Of a stretch of 64,000 nucleotides of DNA, positions 34,901 to 43,684 are shown piece after piece. The position numbers and the translations under genes are program-made. The stretch spans positions 3,906,001 to 3,970,000 of the forward strand of contig CP064999.1 of NCBI GenBank assembly GCA_016700115.1, read 5' to 3'. The notes under the pieces are model-generated. The model was given only the letters and a program-made list of their open reading frames with translations. It had not been told where the DNA came from and made no database searches. Source of the stretch: Sphingobacteriales bacterium (lineage in GTDB: Bacteria > Bacteroidota > Bacteroidia > Chitinophagales > UBA2359). Within the stretch, counting starts at the first letter, position 1, and each line of letters begins with the position of its first letter.

Positions 34901-35831
34901 TGAAACCGGTTTGTGCGCTATAAGTAAAACAACCATTCACATCAGGAGCAGAAATATTGCCATTGATTGCCGAATATTCATACAGGCTTATGTCAGAAGC
35001 GTTCAGGTTGCAAAATTCGGGACAAAAATCAGAACTGCCATTTACAGGCAGGCATAAATAGATATCCGGGTCGCAGGGAGGAGGTGGCGGTTCAACAACT
35101 ATGGTAACCGTAGCAGTATCGCAAAGCGGGCAATTGTTGCAGGTTACATAAGTGATCATATCGGTTCCTGAAAATCCGGTATCGGGTGTATAATTCAAAC
35201 TGTTATTGCCGGGTAAAAAGGAATAAGTTCCATGCAAAGGCGGTGATAGCACTACGGCAATTGATACGGGATTATTTGTACATAGAGGATCGTCATTCTC
35301 TAATACAGGTAAAACGAGTGAAGTTCCGGAATATGGCATTGTTTCTCCCCCGTTAAAGGAAAACATATCTCCGTTAATCAGAGCTGTATCTGAATTTGCA
35401 ACCGGAGGCAAACAGCCAACATGAACATAAACCACAGAAACAGAGCAAGCTGCCGGGTCAGAATTATCACAAACGTCAAGGTAAACGATGTCTGTACCAA
35501 GGAATCCCGGAAGTGGAGTATATCTGACACAACTATCGTTTAAAAAGACCAAACTGCAGTTAAAAGTCGTATGTCCTCCTGTTAGAATTGTTTCATCTCC
35601 ATCCGGATCTATATAATCATTGCAAAGTACGACCGGAGTCATTTGTCCGGTACAATAATATAAAGTATCAATCAGTGGGGGATTGTTTTGACCTTTAAGC
35701 TGGGCAGTAGATAAAGAAAACAACAAAATGGCAATATTTAATAAAATGCGTTGATTAACAGCGATACGGATTGTTTTCTTAAAGATAAATAAGCTATCTG
35801 ACAGAAGTAAAATGTGCTTAAGGGGATTCAT
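31965..35831 (-). CDS. Large T9SS-exported protein with tandem Ig/cadherin-like domains and CHU_C sorting domain
   Basis: 1288 aa. The N-terminal region carries a hydrophobic signal (LLNIAILLFSLSTAQLKGQ, ends near residue 49), preceded by an unusually long charged leader. Roughly twelve repeats of 80-95 residues follow, each with P.A..D......V.I.VL.ND and F.GSD.FTY..CD..G.C..A.V.V motifs (cadherin-like/VCBS-type beta sandwiches, Ca-binding Asp). The last ~90 residues are the gliding-motility C-terminal domain: ASGFSPNADGINDTY, FNRWGDKMFE, AWDGNWN, GTYFYQI, the type B T9SS sorting signal. A surface adhesin-like or matrix protein is likely. Expected partners PorP/SprF are not adjacent. Confidence 0.9.
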   Translation of the reverse strand: MNPLKHILLLSDSLFIFKKTIRIAVNQRILLNIAILLFSLSTAQLKGQNNPPLIDTLYYCTGQMTPVVLCNDYIDPDGDETILTGGHTTFNCSLVFLNDSCVRYTPLPGFLGTDIVYLDVCDNSDPAACSVSVVYVHVGCLPPVANSDTALINGDMFSFNGGETMPYSGTSLVLPVLENDDPLCTNNPVSIAVVLSPPLHGTYSFLPGNNSLNYTPDTGFSGTDMITYVTCNNCPLCDTATVTIVVEPPPPPCDPDIYLCLPVNGSSDFCPEFCNLNASDISLYEYSAINGNISAPDVNGCFTYSAQTGFSGEDLVAITACDNNGNCATTFAFVVISNLCDDAPPLPSDDFVLTNINVQASIFVLENDDSPNGLLLSVNEVTTPAHGNAVISNDGLEITYTPDNGFTGSDTFTYSVCNTNGICASASVFVQVVQECMNEQQTCTQQGTPLEVCVSFCSLEGLTNVNLTSALSGNNMSISQLTGTCLIYTPLPTFTGTDLITITGCTEQGLCDTAFVYVEVGCFAPNASTDAVVSNANSPVSVNVAANDAEICQSFSGNISISVPPLNGTATVESNGNITYLPNNGFTGSDFLTYTICAACNSSACTNAEVFFTITESSMPENEDYMAQPDVVQTPFGTSITIDVLDNDPGNDLTILSYSLASNGIVIPNTDGTFTYIPIGSFTGSDYFFYQVCDNSGNCQQTIVAVTVLPAGNPPQNPIAHHDMAETNEGQSVTIPVLTNDSNPQGGSLNISNTTSPPNGVVAVNPDGTITFTPTSGFNGINTFTYTVCNSNDLCATATVSVAVGNASPSNQYPLSVNDFAAVSSGGTAIISLLANDTDPESQSLTASILSNPMHGTVGLDAETGEATYVSGAGFQGIDYFTYMACDDGFPALCDTAYVAISVGDGNVPPIAQDDIVYGMENTTLNIPVSLNDSDANHAPGDLIINSIPVLPQFGTVIIDGLQIIYQPNTGYTGNDEFSYLICDPAGDCDEATVTIIITDLVFAMPDVVSTNENVSVEINVLSNDLGSSIGISNIGNASNGTLTVEANGIIIYTPSIGFSGSDSFVYQICDNFGNCSQASVTVTVNQVVESNLPPIAQNDLSETAMGEPVTIDVLANDSDPEEEILTISSVSNPLSGTVLILGNSILYTPDIGFTGTDQFNYTITDSYGNSSSATVTIQVTVVPEETEACELKAASGFSPNADGINDTYLISGIDAACFESIDIELTIFNRWGDKMFETSNYRNSEAWDGNWNNSGKEAPAGTYFYQIQYLNTQQKPVKLSGYLELVR

Positions 35832-36038
35832 AATAGTTAGTTTAAAAAGCAGTATAAAATGCTCTTGCTAACTTTTGTTACCAAATTTTGAGCCAATTTT
35901 AGAATTTATATCCTGACAAGGTTTTCCATTAATTCTGTGGTCAATATTCTTTCATTCTTGTTCAAAATTTTAGAAAAAATTCAAATCTTTATGCTCATTT
36001 TTGTTTGCAATTGAAAAAACACAACACAATCCCAAACT

Positions 36039-36572
36039 ATGAAGATGAATTATTTAGCACCGCTCTTAATTGTTGGTCTGTTAATTTTAAGTTCTTGTAA
36101 ATATTCTGATGAATGGAAAACTGTAGAGGCTGTTACAAAGGATAAAAAACAACCATTTTCAATTCAGTTTCCGGCTTATATGGAGGAAAATAAAAAACAT
36201 GAACTGCACGAAAATGCACCTGTTCAATATGTAAACTACTTCAGGAATGTTTACGCGATTGTTAATGACACAGCAGGAACAGATATTTTTCGAAAAATAG
36301 CAGACCAGGAATTGGTAGAATTAATCGCAATTTTAGAAAAACCACAAATTTTAGACACGTTAATGCTGACAATAAACAATATGTCTGCTGTAATGGCTAT
36401 GTTAACAGGCAGTGTTGGAGTTGATGATATTGTAGAACGAATTTACTATCAGGTAACAGTCGTTCAGGGAAATGAAAGAACCTATAGAATAATACTTTGG
36501 ACATGGGATAAGAATAGAGAAAAATACCGGGAAGAATTTCAGAAAATTGCCCAATCTTTTAAGGAATTATGA
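36039..36572 (+). CDS. Small lipoprotein, unknown
   Basis: 177 aa. Signal peptide with lipobox LILSSCKYS (Cys near residue 20). The mature protein is mixed alpha/beta: FSIQFPAYMEENKKHELHENAPVQYVNYFRNVYAIV, then a helical part and a C-terminal VTVVQGNERTYRIILWTWDKNREKYREEFQKIAQSF segment. This resembles PsbP/DUF1795-like sandwich lipoproteins in layout (stress-related family), but I cannot confirm membership. It overlaps the next GNAT gene by 4 bp (ATGA), so the two are co-translated. Confidence 0.7.
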   Translation: MKMNYLAPLLIVGLLILSSCKYSDEWKTVEAVTKDKKQPFSIQFPAYMEENKKHELHENAPVQYVNYFRNVYAIVNDTAGTDIFRKIADQELVELIAILEKPQILDTLMLTINNMSAVMAMLTGSVGVDDIVERIYYQVTVVQGNERTYRIILWTWDKNREKYREEFQKIAQSFKEL

Positions 36573-37030
36573 ACCCGGTGATCAATATATCTGAGTGTGA
36601 TATTGATGAAGTTGTCAAAGTTTTACAACAAATACCCGAGTTTGCATTTAACAGAAAATCACCTCAGTCCGAAAAAAAATGGATCGAAGAAAGGTTAAAA
36701 GGGGTTGAACATATTTTGTTGATTGCAAAGGTAAACGATGAAATTGCCGGAGTTAAGGTAGGCTATAATCGTTGGAATGACGGCTCCTTTTACAGTTGGC
36801 TTGGGGGGGTATTGCCCAAACATAGGCGCATAGGGGTTGCTAAAGCTTTAGCTCTAAAACAGGAAGAAATGGTCAAATCTTTAGGCTATAAAAGCATTGT
36901 ATTTAAAACCAGAAACCGGTTTAGGACCATGATTTTGTTTGGAATCAGCAACGGATTCGATATCGTTAAAGTAACCCGAACTGCTGAGATAACAGATTAC
37001 AGAATATATCTTCAAAAATTCTTAGAGTAA
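36569..37030 (+). CDS. GNAT-family N-acetyltransferase
   Basis: 153 aa, single GNAT domain. The acetyl-CoA pyrophosphate loop is HRRIGVAKALALKQEEM (R-R-x-G-x-A), preceded by the strand FYSWLGGVLPK and by IAKVNDEIAGVKVGYNRW. Substrate unknown. Its start codon overlaps the stop of the upstream lipoprotein (ATGA), implying coupled translation. It is convergent with the PorE-like gene. Confidence 0.88.
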   Translation: MNPVINISECDIDEVVKVLQQIPEFAFNRKSPQSEKKWIEERLKGVEHILLIAKVNDEIAGVKVGYNRWNDGSFYSWLGGVLPKHRRIGVAKALALKQEEMVKSLGYKSIVFKTRNRFRTMILFGISNGFDIVKVTRTAEITDYRIYLQKFLE

Positions 37031-37059
37031 CAAGCTCAACAGGGGGTTTTATTTCAGGG

Positions 37060-39150
37060 TTATCTGTTGAAATCTATATCAGGCGCTGAAAAATTCTCTG
37101 AAATCACCTGAAAAGTCGTCCGTCTGTTTTGTTGATGCTGTTCTTCAGTACAAGATACTCCGTTAGAACATTCATTCACTAATCGGGTTTCACCAAATCC
37201 TTTTGCCAGCAACCTCCTGCTGTCAACTCCTTGCTGAACAAGGTAAGAAACTGCTGCTTCTGCCCTGTTTTGTGATAAGGTTTCGTTATACCGGTCAGAG
37301 CCCCTTGAGTCGGTATGTGAGCCCAACTGAATTTTAATAGCTGGATTTTCTTTCAGCAAAACAGCCAGTTGATTTAATGTCGGTTGAGCATCGGCACGAA
37401 TTTCGTACTTGTCTAAATCATAATATATGTTCTCAAGAACAATTTCTTTTTGGCGGTAGATTTTATCCAGCATTAACTCAGCATACATATAAATGGTATC
37501 TAAATCTGAAGTTTCTGGCAGATTTTTGGTAGTTATCTCATCAGATTGTTTAAAATAGCTGTTTTTAAAAGCAGTTATTTTGTAATCAGTATTGGGTTCT
37601 AAAGTCAAACTGAATTGTCCTTTCGAATCAGTTACTAATCGGCTGGATATGCGGCTCTCCACACTCAATCCTAACACTTCACCAATTGCATCCGGTACCG
37701 GTATTTTACCTGTAACTTCACTATTGGGATTATCTAATTCGGAAAAAGTTTTTTCTACAACCTGAACAGTTAAGTGGTAAACAAGCCCATCCGGTTTAGC
37801 TTTGTCAGGAGGTATTTGTGAAATCAAAGAATCAGGTATGTCCTTCGGAGTTTCAAGAATTAGTCCATAAATATCGTCGTTCCCCAATCCACCTTTTCTC
37901 GAAGAGGTGAAATATCCTATTGTTTCAATAGAATCTAATAGTTCCGGCTTGATATAAGGTTCAAAATAAATTGCAAAATCATCGGCTGCAGAGTTGATGG
38001 GTGATTTTAAATTCTCAGGTTTTGTCCATTTCTTTCCGGTTCGGGTAGCACTAAATATATCTAATCCCCCCATTCCACTATGACCGGATGAAGCAAAATA
38101 AAGTTTGCCGTCAATTCCAATATGAGGAAAGCCCTCGTAATATTCTGTGTTTATCTCCGGCCCCAGATTTTCAGGATCACTCCAAAATCCATCCCTGCCT
38201 TTTGTAACGCGATATAAATCTTTGTCACCAAAACCATTAGGGCTGTCTGCCGAAAAATACAATTCCATGCCATCTGAACTTAAAAAAGGCTGACCTACAT
38301 TGATTGTATCTGCATCAAACAAAGGTATTGGCTCCGGTATTGACCATTGACCATTCTCATCTCTCATGCTTGCATATATTTTACAATAATCGTCCATTTT
38401 ATTTGAACTTCCACAAGCAGTGAAAAATATCTCTTTAAAATCAGGGCTAAAAGCAACCGCTCCTTCATTAAAATCTGTATTGATAACCTGACTAAATGGA
38501 ACAGGTTCTGAAAATACAAACCCGCTTTTATTTTCTGCAATAAATATATCAGCATGTTTTTCACCGGTCCAACCGTAAAGTTTTTCTCCGGTGGCACTAC
38601 TTCTTGAAGAGGTAAATACTATTTTATTTCCCTGAAAAATAACAGGTGAATAATCAGACGCAGGAGAATTTAAACTGTTAATTGGAAAAATTTTATGTGT
38701 AGTTGGTGATTCTTGCCATTCCAATGCCTGCCGGCAAGCCTGGAGTTGTTTCGCAGCTCTTGCCCTGTCCTTTGGGTTGCTGAGTGTATATTCTTTAAAC
38801 AACTGCATAGCCTGATTATATTTTCCGTTGCTTTTTAGCATTAGTGCATACTTGAATAACAAAGATTGCTCGCTACTATATTCAAGCGCTTTTTTATACC
38901 ATTTCTCAGCATCTTCAGTATGATTTGCCATCCTGAAACACTCGGCTATATTATAGGCTATTGAGGACTGTTTTAACACATTTTTTTCATTGTTAAATTC
39001 AGTGATAAGGAGTTGACTTGCAGTAATATATTGCTTATTTTCTAATGCTGTTGAAGCACTAATTTTGGGCTCAAACAATAATCTACAACCTGAAAGGCTA
39101 ACTATAAGAAATAATCCTATGAATAACCCAAATCGCAAAAAATTTGTCAT
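37060..39150 (-). CDS. PorE-like lipoprotein (TPR, WD40-like, CRD, OmpA)
   Basis: 696 aa. Lipobox LIVSLSGC near residue 22, TPR-like helices (about 25-145: ALENKQYITASQLL, AEKWYKKALEYSS), a PD40/WD40-like beta-propeller (about 160-430: NKIVFTSSRSSATGEKLYGW, LYFSADSPNGFGDKDLYRV, LYFASSGHSGMGGLDIF), a carboxypeptidase-regulatory-like domain (about 490-560), and a C-terminal OmpA peptidoglycan-binding domain (IQLGSHTDSRGSDRYNETLSQNRAEAAVSYL). This order is that of PorE, the T9SS accessory lipoprotein thought to anchor the machine to peptidoglycan. Paralogues with the same architecture are common in the phylum, so PorE itself is not proven. Confidence 0.88.
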   Translation of the reverse strand: MTNFLRFGLFIGLFLIVSLSGCRLLFEPKISASTALENKQYITASQLLITEFNNEKNVLKQSSIAYNIAECFRMANHTEDAEKWYKKALEYSSEQSLLFKYALMLKSNGKYNQAMQLFKEYTLSNPKDRARAAKQLQACRQALEWQESPTTHKIFPINSLNSPASDYSPVIFQGNKIVFTSSRSSATGEKLYGWTGEKHADIFIAENKSGFVFSEPVPFSQVINTDFNEGAVAFSPDFKEIFFTACGSSNKMDDYCKIYASMRDENGQWSIPEPIPLFDADTINVGQPFLSSDGMELYFSADSPNGFGDKDLYRVTKGRDGFWSDPENLGPEINTEYYEGFPHIGIDGKLYFASSGHSGMGGLDIFSATRTGKKWTKPENLKSPINSAADDFAIYFEPYIKPELLDSIETIGYFTSSRKGGLGNDDIYGLILETPKDIPDSLISQIPPDKAKPDGLVYHLTVQVVEKTFSELDNPNSEVTGKIPVPDAIGEVLGLSVESRISSRLVTDSKGQFSLTLEPNTDYKITAFKNSYFKQSDEITTKNLPETSDLDTIYMYAELMLDKIYRQKEIVLENIYYDLDKYEIRADAQPTLNQLAVLLKENPAIKIQLGSHTDSRGSDRYNETLSQNRAEAAVSYLVQQGVDSRRLLAKGFGETRLVNECSNGVSCTEEQHQQNRRTTFQVISENFSAPDIDFNR

Positions 39151-39394
39151 ATAATGATATTGATTAGAAACTAACTCCGGAAGAAAGAACGGTTGTTTAG
39201 TTAATTTTTTTTAAGTTGATAAGAATATAAAGGAATGGCAAGAAATTTGTTTATTCTTTTGGTAGGATATCCCCTTTTATTAACTCAAATAACAACTAAC
39301 CAAGCAAAAGTAAACCTGATAATCCGTTAGAACTACTATTCGAAGTAAATTATTTTATTTCAAATAAAAGCCTTAACAACTCAAGGGATTATTT

Positions 39395-39402
39395 TAGCTT
39401 TG
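39395..39402 (+). promoter_or_regulatory. -7 box of the lipoprotein gene at 39466
   Basis: TAGCTTTG followed by C matches TAnnTTTG; TTA at 39373-39375 is the nearest -33 candidate. The 315-bp region 39151-39465 shows nothing else that I can name. Confidence 0.45.
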
Positions 39403-39465
39403 CCGCACAAGTAAGACTCTAAAAATTTATAATTCTGTGAAACTTAAGCATAGTTTAAAAAAGCA

Positions 39466-40056
39466 ATGAAAAAGGCAATAGTTCTGATAGTATTAGTGAG
39501 TGTATTTAGTGCATGTACCGATTCAACTAAAAAAAGCGTAACACATAACCAATACAATGGTGCGATAATCACCGAAAAGGAATCTGAAAAAAATCTGCTG
39601 TTACCAAAAGAGCATAAAGCAGAATACAGTTTTTCAAATCAGACATCTAAAGATATTTTTAAGTTAGAATCAGATGGTTTTGATCCTCTTCAGTCAACCA
39701 TTAAATTTACCATAACCAACAATAAAGGAGAAGTTATTTTTGAGGAAAGTTTCAAGTCTGATTTATTGATTGATGACAAAATCTACGATCAGGTTCAAAA
39801 TCCAACAAACGACGATAAAAAAAAGTATGTTATCAACAGGATGAAAACTTTTTTTGATGTTAACTCTTTTTCAATGCCCGCTATCACGGATGAAGATGAA
39901 TTTACTGCGGAATATTCTGATCGCTCCATTTGGGAAGATATAAAAAGCGATACGAGTTCTGTAGGTTTTTATTATCTTTTAGGGTCAGTCAATGGTAAAA
40001 GTATAGCGTATTCAAAAAAACAGAATAAAGTAGTCGTATTTTTTAATTGTTGTTAA
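39466..40056 (+). CDS. Small lipoprotein, unknown
   Basis: 196 aa. Signal peptide and lipobox SVFSACTDS (Cys near residue 17). The mature part is rich in charged residues: a beta-strand segment KDIFKLESDGFDPLQSTIKFTITNNKGEVIFEESF, a middle helical part, and a C-terminal IAYSKKQNKVVVFFNCC ending in two Cys. I do not recognise the family. It is followed by a short Cys-rich protein and another lipoprotein in the same direction, with gaps of 88 and 150 bp. Confidence 0.65.
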   Translation: MKKAIVLIVLVSVFSACTDSTKKSVTHNQYNGAIITEKESEKNLLLPKEHKAEYSFSNQTSKDIFKLESDGFDPLQSTIKFTITNNKGEVIFEESFKSDLLIDDKIYDQVQNPTNDDKKKYVINRMKTFFDVNSFSMPAITDEDEFTAEYSDRSIWEDIKSDTSSVGFYYLLGSVNGKSIAYSKKQNKVVVFFNCC

Positions 40057-40064
40057 AAATTAAC

Positions 40065-40135
40065 ACAAAGGTTAGCAAGTAAATGGCTCAGTTCGAAGGT
40101 CATCTGTTTTAGAACTTATATAAGCCAACCTTTGT
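40065..40135. other. Inverted repeat between 39466 and 40145 genes
   Basis: ACAAAGGTT (40065-40073) and AACCTTTGT (40127-40135) are perfect 9-bp arms 53 nt apart, filling the gap upstream of the next ATG at 40145. It could be a long stem-loop in the transcript or two half-sites; no T-run follows. Confidence 0.3.
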
Positions 40136-40144
40136 TCCTGTTGT

Positions 40145-40543
40145 ATGAAAAATACAGGTATCCTGTTATTGATTTTAGGCATTTTCGCTCAGACGCTTTG
40201 TCATTTGTCTGTATCAGTTAATTACCTTCTCAATAAGGAATACATTACTCAGAATTATTGCATAAATAAAAGCAAACCGGAAAAAAAATGCTTTGGTAAA
40301 TGCCATTTAAAAAAAGTATTTACCCAGGTTGAAAATAATGATACCGGTAACCCCAAGTCTGATTTGGTATTTCAGCTTGTTTGGCAGATTTCTCCGGGTT
40401 ATACCTGTAAGTTTAAAACATTGGAATTATCACCAACTTTCCCGATCAACAGAAGATCAGAGAATAAACCATTCACTTTCTCTTATTTATTTCAACCGGT
40501 TTTTACCTTTTTCCACCCACCTCCATTGTTGGCATCCTTTTGA
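40145..40543 (+). CDS. Small secreted Cys-rich protein (YCINKxKPEKKCFGKCHLKK type)
   Basis: 132 aa. N-terminal hydrophobic signal (ILLLILGIFAQTLC), then the conserved segment YITQNYCINKSKPEKKCFGKCHLKKVF with three Cys and a His, which I recognise as recurring in short Bacteroidota proteins encoded near metal-related TonB receptors. The C-terminus has two Pro/Phe-rich hydrophobic stretches (FSYLFQPVFTFFHPPP). A metal-sensing or metal-handling role is inferred from the Cys/His pattern and from the neighbouring lipoprotein with His clusters; unproven. Confidence 0.65.
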   Translation: MKNTGILLLILGIFAQTLCHLSVSVNYLLNKEYITQNYCINKSKPEKKCFGKCHLKKVFTQVENNDTGNPKSDLVFQLVWQISPGYTCKFKTLELSPTFPINRRSENKPFTFSYLFQPVFTFFHPPPLLASF

Positions 40544-40693
40544 AGATAAATACGCTGTTTCATTAGCTGTTTCCCGATAACTCTTTTTTTGAATCAGTTT
40601 TTTGGCTCAAAGTGATTTGTAGCTAAATTTTATTTTCCCGTTTCTTTCATGAATTGGGGAAGTGTTTTCATTAATTAAGCTAATCCATTTAAA

Positions 40694-41101
40694 ATGAAAT
40701 CTTTAAAACTTTATATAACAATACTGTCCATCATTTCCATCACCATTTTGGGATCATGCCATAAACATAATCATGCAGGTAACGTAACAATAGAAATTGA
40801 AAGTCCGACTGAAGGCATGATTTTAATTAGTGGGGATAGTTTGGATATACATATTCACTATACTTCAGACGACATGATTCATAATGTAGAAGTCAAAGTT
40901 GTCAATGAGACCAATAACAACGAAATTGTTTACAGTTTTGATGAACATGTACATGCAGAAAACTCATATTCTTTTGAAGATAAAATTCCGTTAACCGTTA
41001 CTGAAAACAGTTTGTTTCATATAGAAACTATAGTATCCGGTCATGGTTTTAACGATGATTTATTTACAGAAAAAGTAAATTTTGAAGTGCAGATGCCTTG
41101 A
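40694..41101 (+). CDS. His-rich Ig-like lipoprotein
   Basis: 135 aa. Lipobox TILGSCHKH (Cys near residue 22) followed at once by a His cluster (CHKHNHAG). The rest is a single beta-sandwich-like domain (VTIEIESPTEGMILISGDSLDIHIHY, VEVKVVNETNNNEIVYSF, HVHAENSY) with further His pairs. The layout is like small Ig-like lipoproteins of the phylum (DUF4625-like), and the His residues suggest metal contact. It is encoded 150 bp after the Cys-rich protein, ending at a strong terminator. Confidence 0.7.
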   Translation: MKSLKLYITILSIISITILGSCHKHNHAGNVTIEIESPTEGMILISGDSLDIHIHYTSDDMIHNVEVKVVNETNNNEIVYSFDEHVHAENSYSFEDKIPLTVTENSLFHIETIVSGHGFNDDLFTEKVNFEVQMP

Positions 41102-41119
41102 CTTTTTTGAGTAAGTCTT

Positions 41120-41162
41120 AAAAATACCCCCTGCTTCCATAGTTTTGGGGGTATTTTTTTTT
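41120..41162. terminator. Intrinsic terminator
   Basis: AAATACCCCC and GGGGGTATTT are perfect 10-bp arms, followed by T7 or more on the plus strand and preceded by A-rich sequence. Ends the small lipoprotein unit. Confidence 0.92.
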
Positions 41163-41244
41163 ATTTGTTGCCATCTAAGAATGAAACATTAAGCACATAT
41201 TCTTAGAACAATCGTTAAAGCATTACTATTTAGTTTGTTTTTCG

Positions 41245-41252
41245 TACTTTTG
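41245..41252 (+). promoter_or_regulatory. -7 box of pdhB
   Basis: TACTTTTG followed by C matches TAnnTTTG, 28 bp before the ATG at 41280. This box also argues against the longer upstream start at 41235. Confidence 0.5.
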
Positions 41253-41279
41253 CCCGTTAAAATAAATGTACTAAAAAAT

Positions 41280-42263
41280 ATGAGAGAGGTAAGATTGAGA
41301 GAAGCAATTCGGGAAGCGATGTCTGAAGAAATGCGCCACGACGAGCGGGTATTTTTAATGGGAGAAGAAGTGGCTGAATATGATGGAGCTTATAAAGTAA
41401 GTCAGGGAATGTTGGCTGAATTTGGAGAAAAAAGAATAATAGATACGCCTATCACTGAACTTGGATTTGCAGGAATCGGAGTTGGTGCCGCTATAAACGG
41501 GTTAAGACCCATTGTAGAATTTATGACCTGGAATTTTGCGGTTCTGGCTTTTGATCAAATAGTAAATTCTGCTGCAAAAATATTGTCTATGTCTGCCGGA
41601 CAATTTTCTTGTCCTATAGTTTTCAGAGGGCCTACAGGTTCTGCCGGACAATTAGGTGCTCAACATTCTCAGACCTTTGAAAGTTGGATGGGCAATGTTC
41701 CCGGGTTAAAAGTTGTCTCCATATCGAATCCCTATGACGCAAAAGGGCTGCTAAAATCTGCAATCCGGGACAATGACCCTGTTTTGTTTATGGAATCTGA
41801 AGTGATGTATGGAGATATCGGGCATGTACCGGATGAGGAATATCTGATTCCAATCGGAAAAGCGGATGTTAAACGAGCAGGGACCGACGTAACCTTGGTT
41901 TCTTATAATAAAATGGTGAAAGTTGCTCTTGCTGCTGCTGAAGAATTAGCCAAAAATAATATCAGTGCAGAAGTAATTGACTTACGCACAATACGGCCAA
42001 TGGATTATCAGACATTAGTCGAGTCGCTTAAAAAAACAAACAGAATGATTGTTGTTGAAGAGGCCTGGCCGTTTGCTTCAGTTGCAACCGAAATTGCTTA
42101 CAGTATGCAACGATTTGCTTTTGATTATTTAGATGCTCCCATCATCAGAATCAGTGGAACAGATACTCCTGTTCCTTATGCACCCAATTTAGTTTCCGGT
42201 TTTATTCCAAATCCGGAAAAAGTAATTCGTGCAGTCAATGAAGTCTTATACATCAACAAATAA
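41280..42263 (+). CDS. pdhB: Pyruvate dehydrogenase E1 component, beta subunit
   Basis: 327 aa, usual length. With the alpha subunit it decarboxylates pyruvate using thiamine diphosphate. MREVRLREAIREAMSEEM is the common N-terminus; the activating Glu is in IDTPITELGFAGIGVGAA and the interface motif GPTGSAGQLGAQHSQ is intact. A frame extension of 15 codons upstream would cross the -7 box, so ATG 41280 was chosen. pdhA and E2 genes are not adjacent, as is frequent in Bacteroidota. A 2-oxoisovalerate E1-beta is the alternative, but the sequence reads as PDH. Confidence 0.94.
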   Translation: MREVRLREAIREAMSEEMRHDERVFLMGEEVAEYDGAYKVSQGMLAEFGEKRIIDTPITELGFAGIGVGAAINGLRPIVEFMTWNFAVLAFDQIVNSAAKILSMSAGQFSCPIVFRGPTGSAGQLGAQHSQTFESWMGNVPGLKVVSISNPYDAKGLLKSAIRDNDPVLFMESEVMYGDIGHVPDEEYLIPIGKADVKRAGTDVTLVSYNKMVKVALAAAEELAKNNISAEVIDLRTIRPMDYQTLVESLKKTNRMIVVEEAWPFASVATEIAYSMQRFAFDYLDAPIIRISGTDTPVPYAPNLVSGFIPNPEKVIRAVNEVLYINK

Positions 42264-42283
42264 GTTTCCTCTTAATTACCCCA

Positions 42284-43684
42284 TCAGGGCAAGATCATAA
42301 AGGAATCAAAAAAAGTATTCACTTCGGGCTCCATGATTTTTGTTTTATCTCCTGTTACACTAAGGAGATAAAAATCGGTACTTGTTCTGACCATTAAATA
42401 ACGCATATATACATTGGGGAGTGTTTCTCCCATTTTTAACTGCCCTTCCTGTGCCTCAAAATCTAATACTTGTATCAATTCCTGATACTCTATTTCAGCA
42501 CCTTTAGATTTTGCAAGCCGCAAGGCAATTTCTTTGTAAAATGTTTCATTTTCAACTACCGAACTATCATTTAATGCAGTATAAGCGATATTGTATAAAA
42601 GTTCATTCCTTGTGTCGTTATAGGAATACATGATTAAATCATCCTCCATCCACTCAATTTCCGCAGAATCCGGTACTAATATTTGAAATCCCGCTTCTGC
42701 AGCATCTAATAAAATAAAAGGATGATTATACATGCTTAAATCTGCTTCAGATTCCTGTGGCTCTGCTTTAGTTTCAATGGCCCTATAAACCTTATTGGAT
42801 GAATAGACCGGAGAAACGGTATATCCCTTTTTTCTCAACAAGCTAATTATTCCCTCTTCTCCGGGAAGATGAAGCGCACCAACAGCAGTAAAAGTGGGTT
42901 TGATTTTCATGAAGCTATCCATTCGTTCGGCCATAATGTTGTTTCGGTTTACCACAATCGCTTTGTCAAAAGAATCAGTATCAGTATCCTGTTCATTTTT
43001 ATAAAACGAAAATAAAGCATCCAAATCCTGCTCAAGATATTTTTGTATCATGAAATCCATGGAAGAATCTTCCTTGCCAATATTGTTGACCTGTTCAAGC
43101 AACATCTCTGCCTGAACGGTTAAAGGCATTTGATCAATTGCAGCCATCTGCTCTTCAACACTTTCTATGCTAATGATGGATTTATTGTTTTTAACGCCAT
43201 AATCCTGAAAATACATATCCAGTAAAAATCTTTCCCGGTTAACCTCATCATTCTCCTCATCCAATTCACCAAGTAATGAAGCCAAAAACATGGGCTTGAT
43301 TTTATCAACATTATACAACACTCCCAATATGCCCATCTTTTTGGAAACTGCCTTCTTTACCAACTGATAGGTTTCGGGTGGATATAAATCTTTCAGGGTG
43401 GTATCGCGCATATACATTTGCTTCATGGCACCAAAAAAATCACGGATACCCATATTGTTTGTAGCAATCTCTAAAGCCACGGCTTCACAACTTTGAAGTG
43501 AAACCATTACGGAGTCTCCTAAATTGTGCATTCTCGAATCTTTAGAATGCATGGTTCCATATAAATAAGAAGGTTTTGTCAACTCATTACCTTCTATTCT
43601 CCAATGCAGGGTGTTGTAATTCTGCCCATAAAACAATTCTGAAATTAATATCAAGCTATAAAAAAGTAACCACTTTAAGTTCAT
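42284..43684 (-). CDS. TraB/GumN-family protein
   Basis: 466 aa from the ATG at 43684, whose product begins with a clear signal peptide (MNLKWLLFYSLILISELFYG). The frame allows eight more codons (to 43708). The TraB/GumN domain spans about residues 25-280: YLYGTMHSKDSRM (GTxH motif), AVALEIATNN, and GALHLPGEEGIISLLRKKGYTVSPV with the second conserved G-x-x-H. These are thought to be metal-dependent peptidase-like Tiki relatives. The C-terminal ~190 residues form an extra alpha/beta domain of unknown type. It is convergent with pdhB, its start side facing the CRISPR array; it is not a cas gene. 43685-43931 shows no gene. Confidence 0.85.
   Translation of the reverse strand: MNLKWLLFYSLILISELFYGQNYNTLHWRIEGNELTKPSYLYGTMHSKDSRMHNLGDSVMVSLQSCEAVALEIATNNMGIRDFFGAMKQMYMRDTTLKDLYPPETYQLVKKAVSKKMGILGVLYNVDKIKPMFLASLLGELDEENDEVNRERFLLDMYFQDYGVKNNKSIISIESVEEQMAAIDQMPLTVQAEMLLEQVNNIGKEDSSMDFMIQKYLEQDLDALFSFYKNEQDTDTDSFDKAIVVNRNNIMAERMDSFMKIKPTFTAVGALHLPGEEGIISLLRKKGYTVSPVYSSNKVYRAIETKAEPQESEADLSMYNHPFILLDAAEAGFQILVPDSAEIEWMEDDLIMYSYNDTRNELLYNIAYTALNDSSVVENETFYKEIALRLAKSKGAEIEYQELIQVLDFEAQEGQLKMGETLPNVYMRYLMVRTSTDFYLLSVTGDKTKIMEPEVNTFFDSFMILP

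Noticed and set aside
41235..41279. Upstream start of pdhB (15 extra codons)
   Set aside because: The extension covers a TAnnTTTG promoter box and homologues start at MREVRLREA.
42284..43684. TraB/GumN gene as a CRISPR-associated gene because it adjoins the array
   Set aside because: Its motifs are of a housekeeping family with a signal peptide, and it lies at the leader-distal end.
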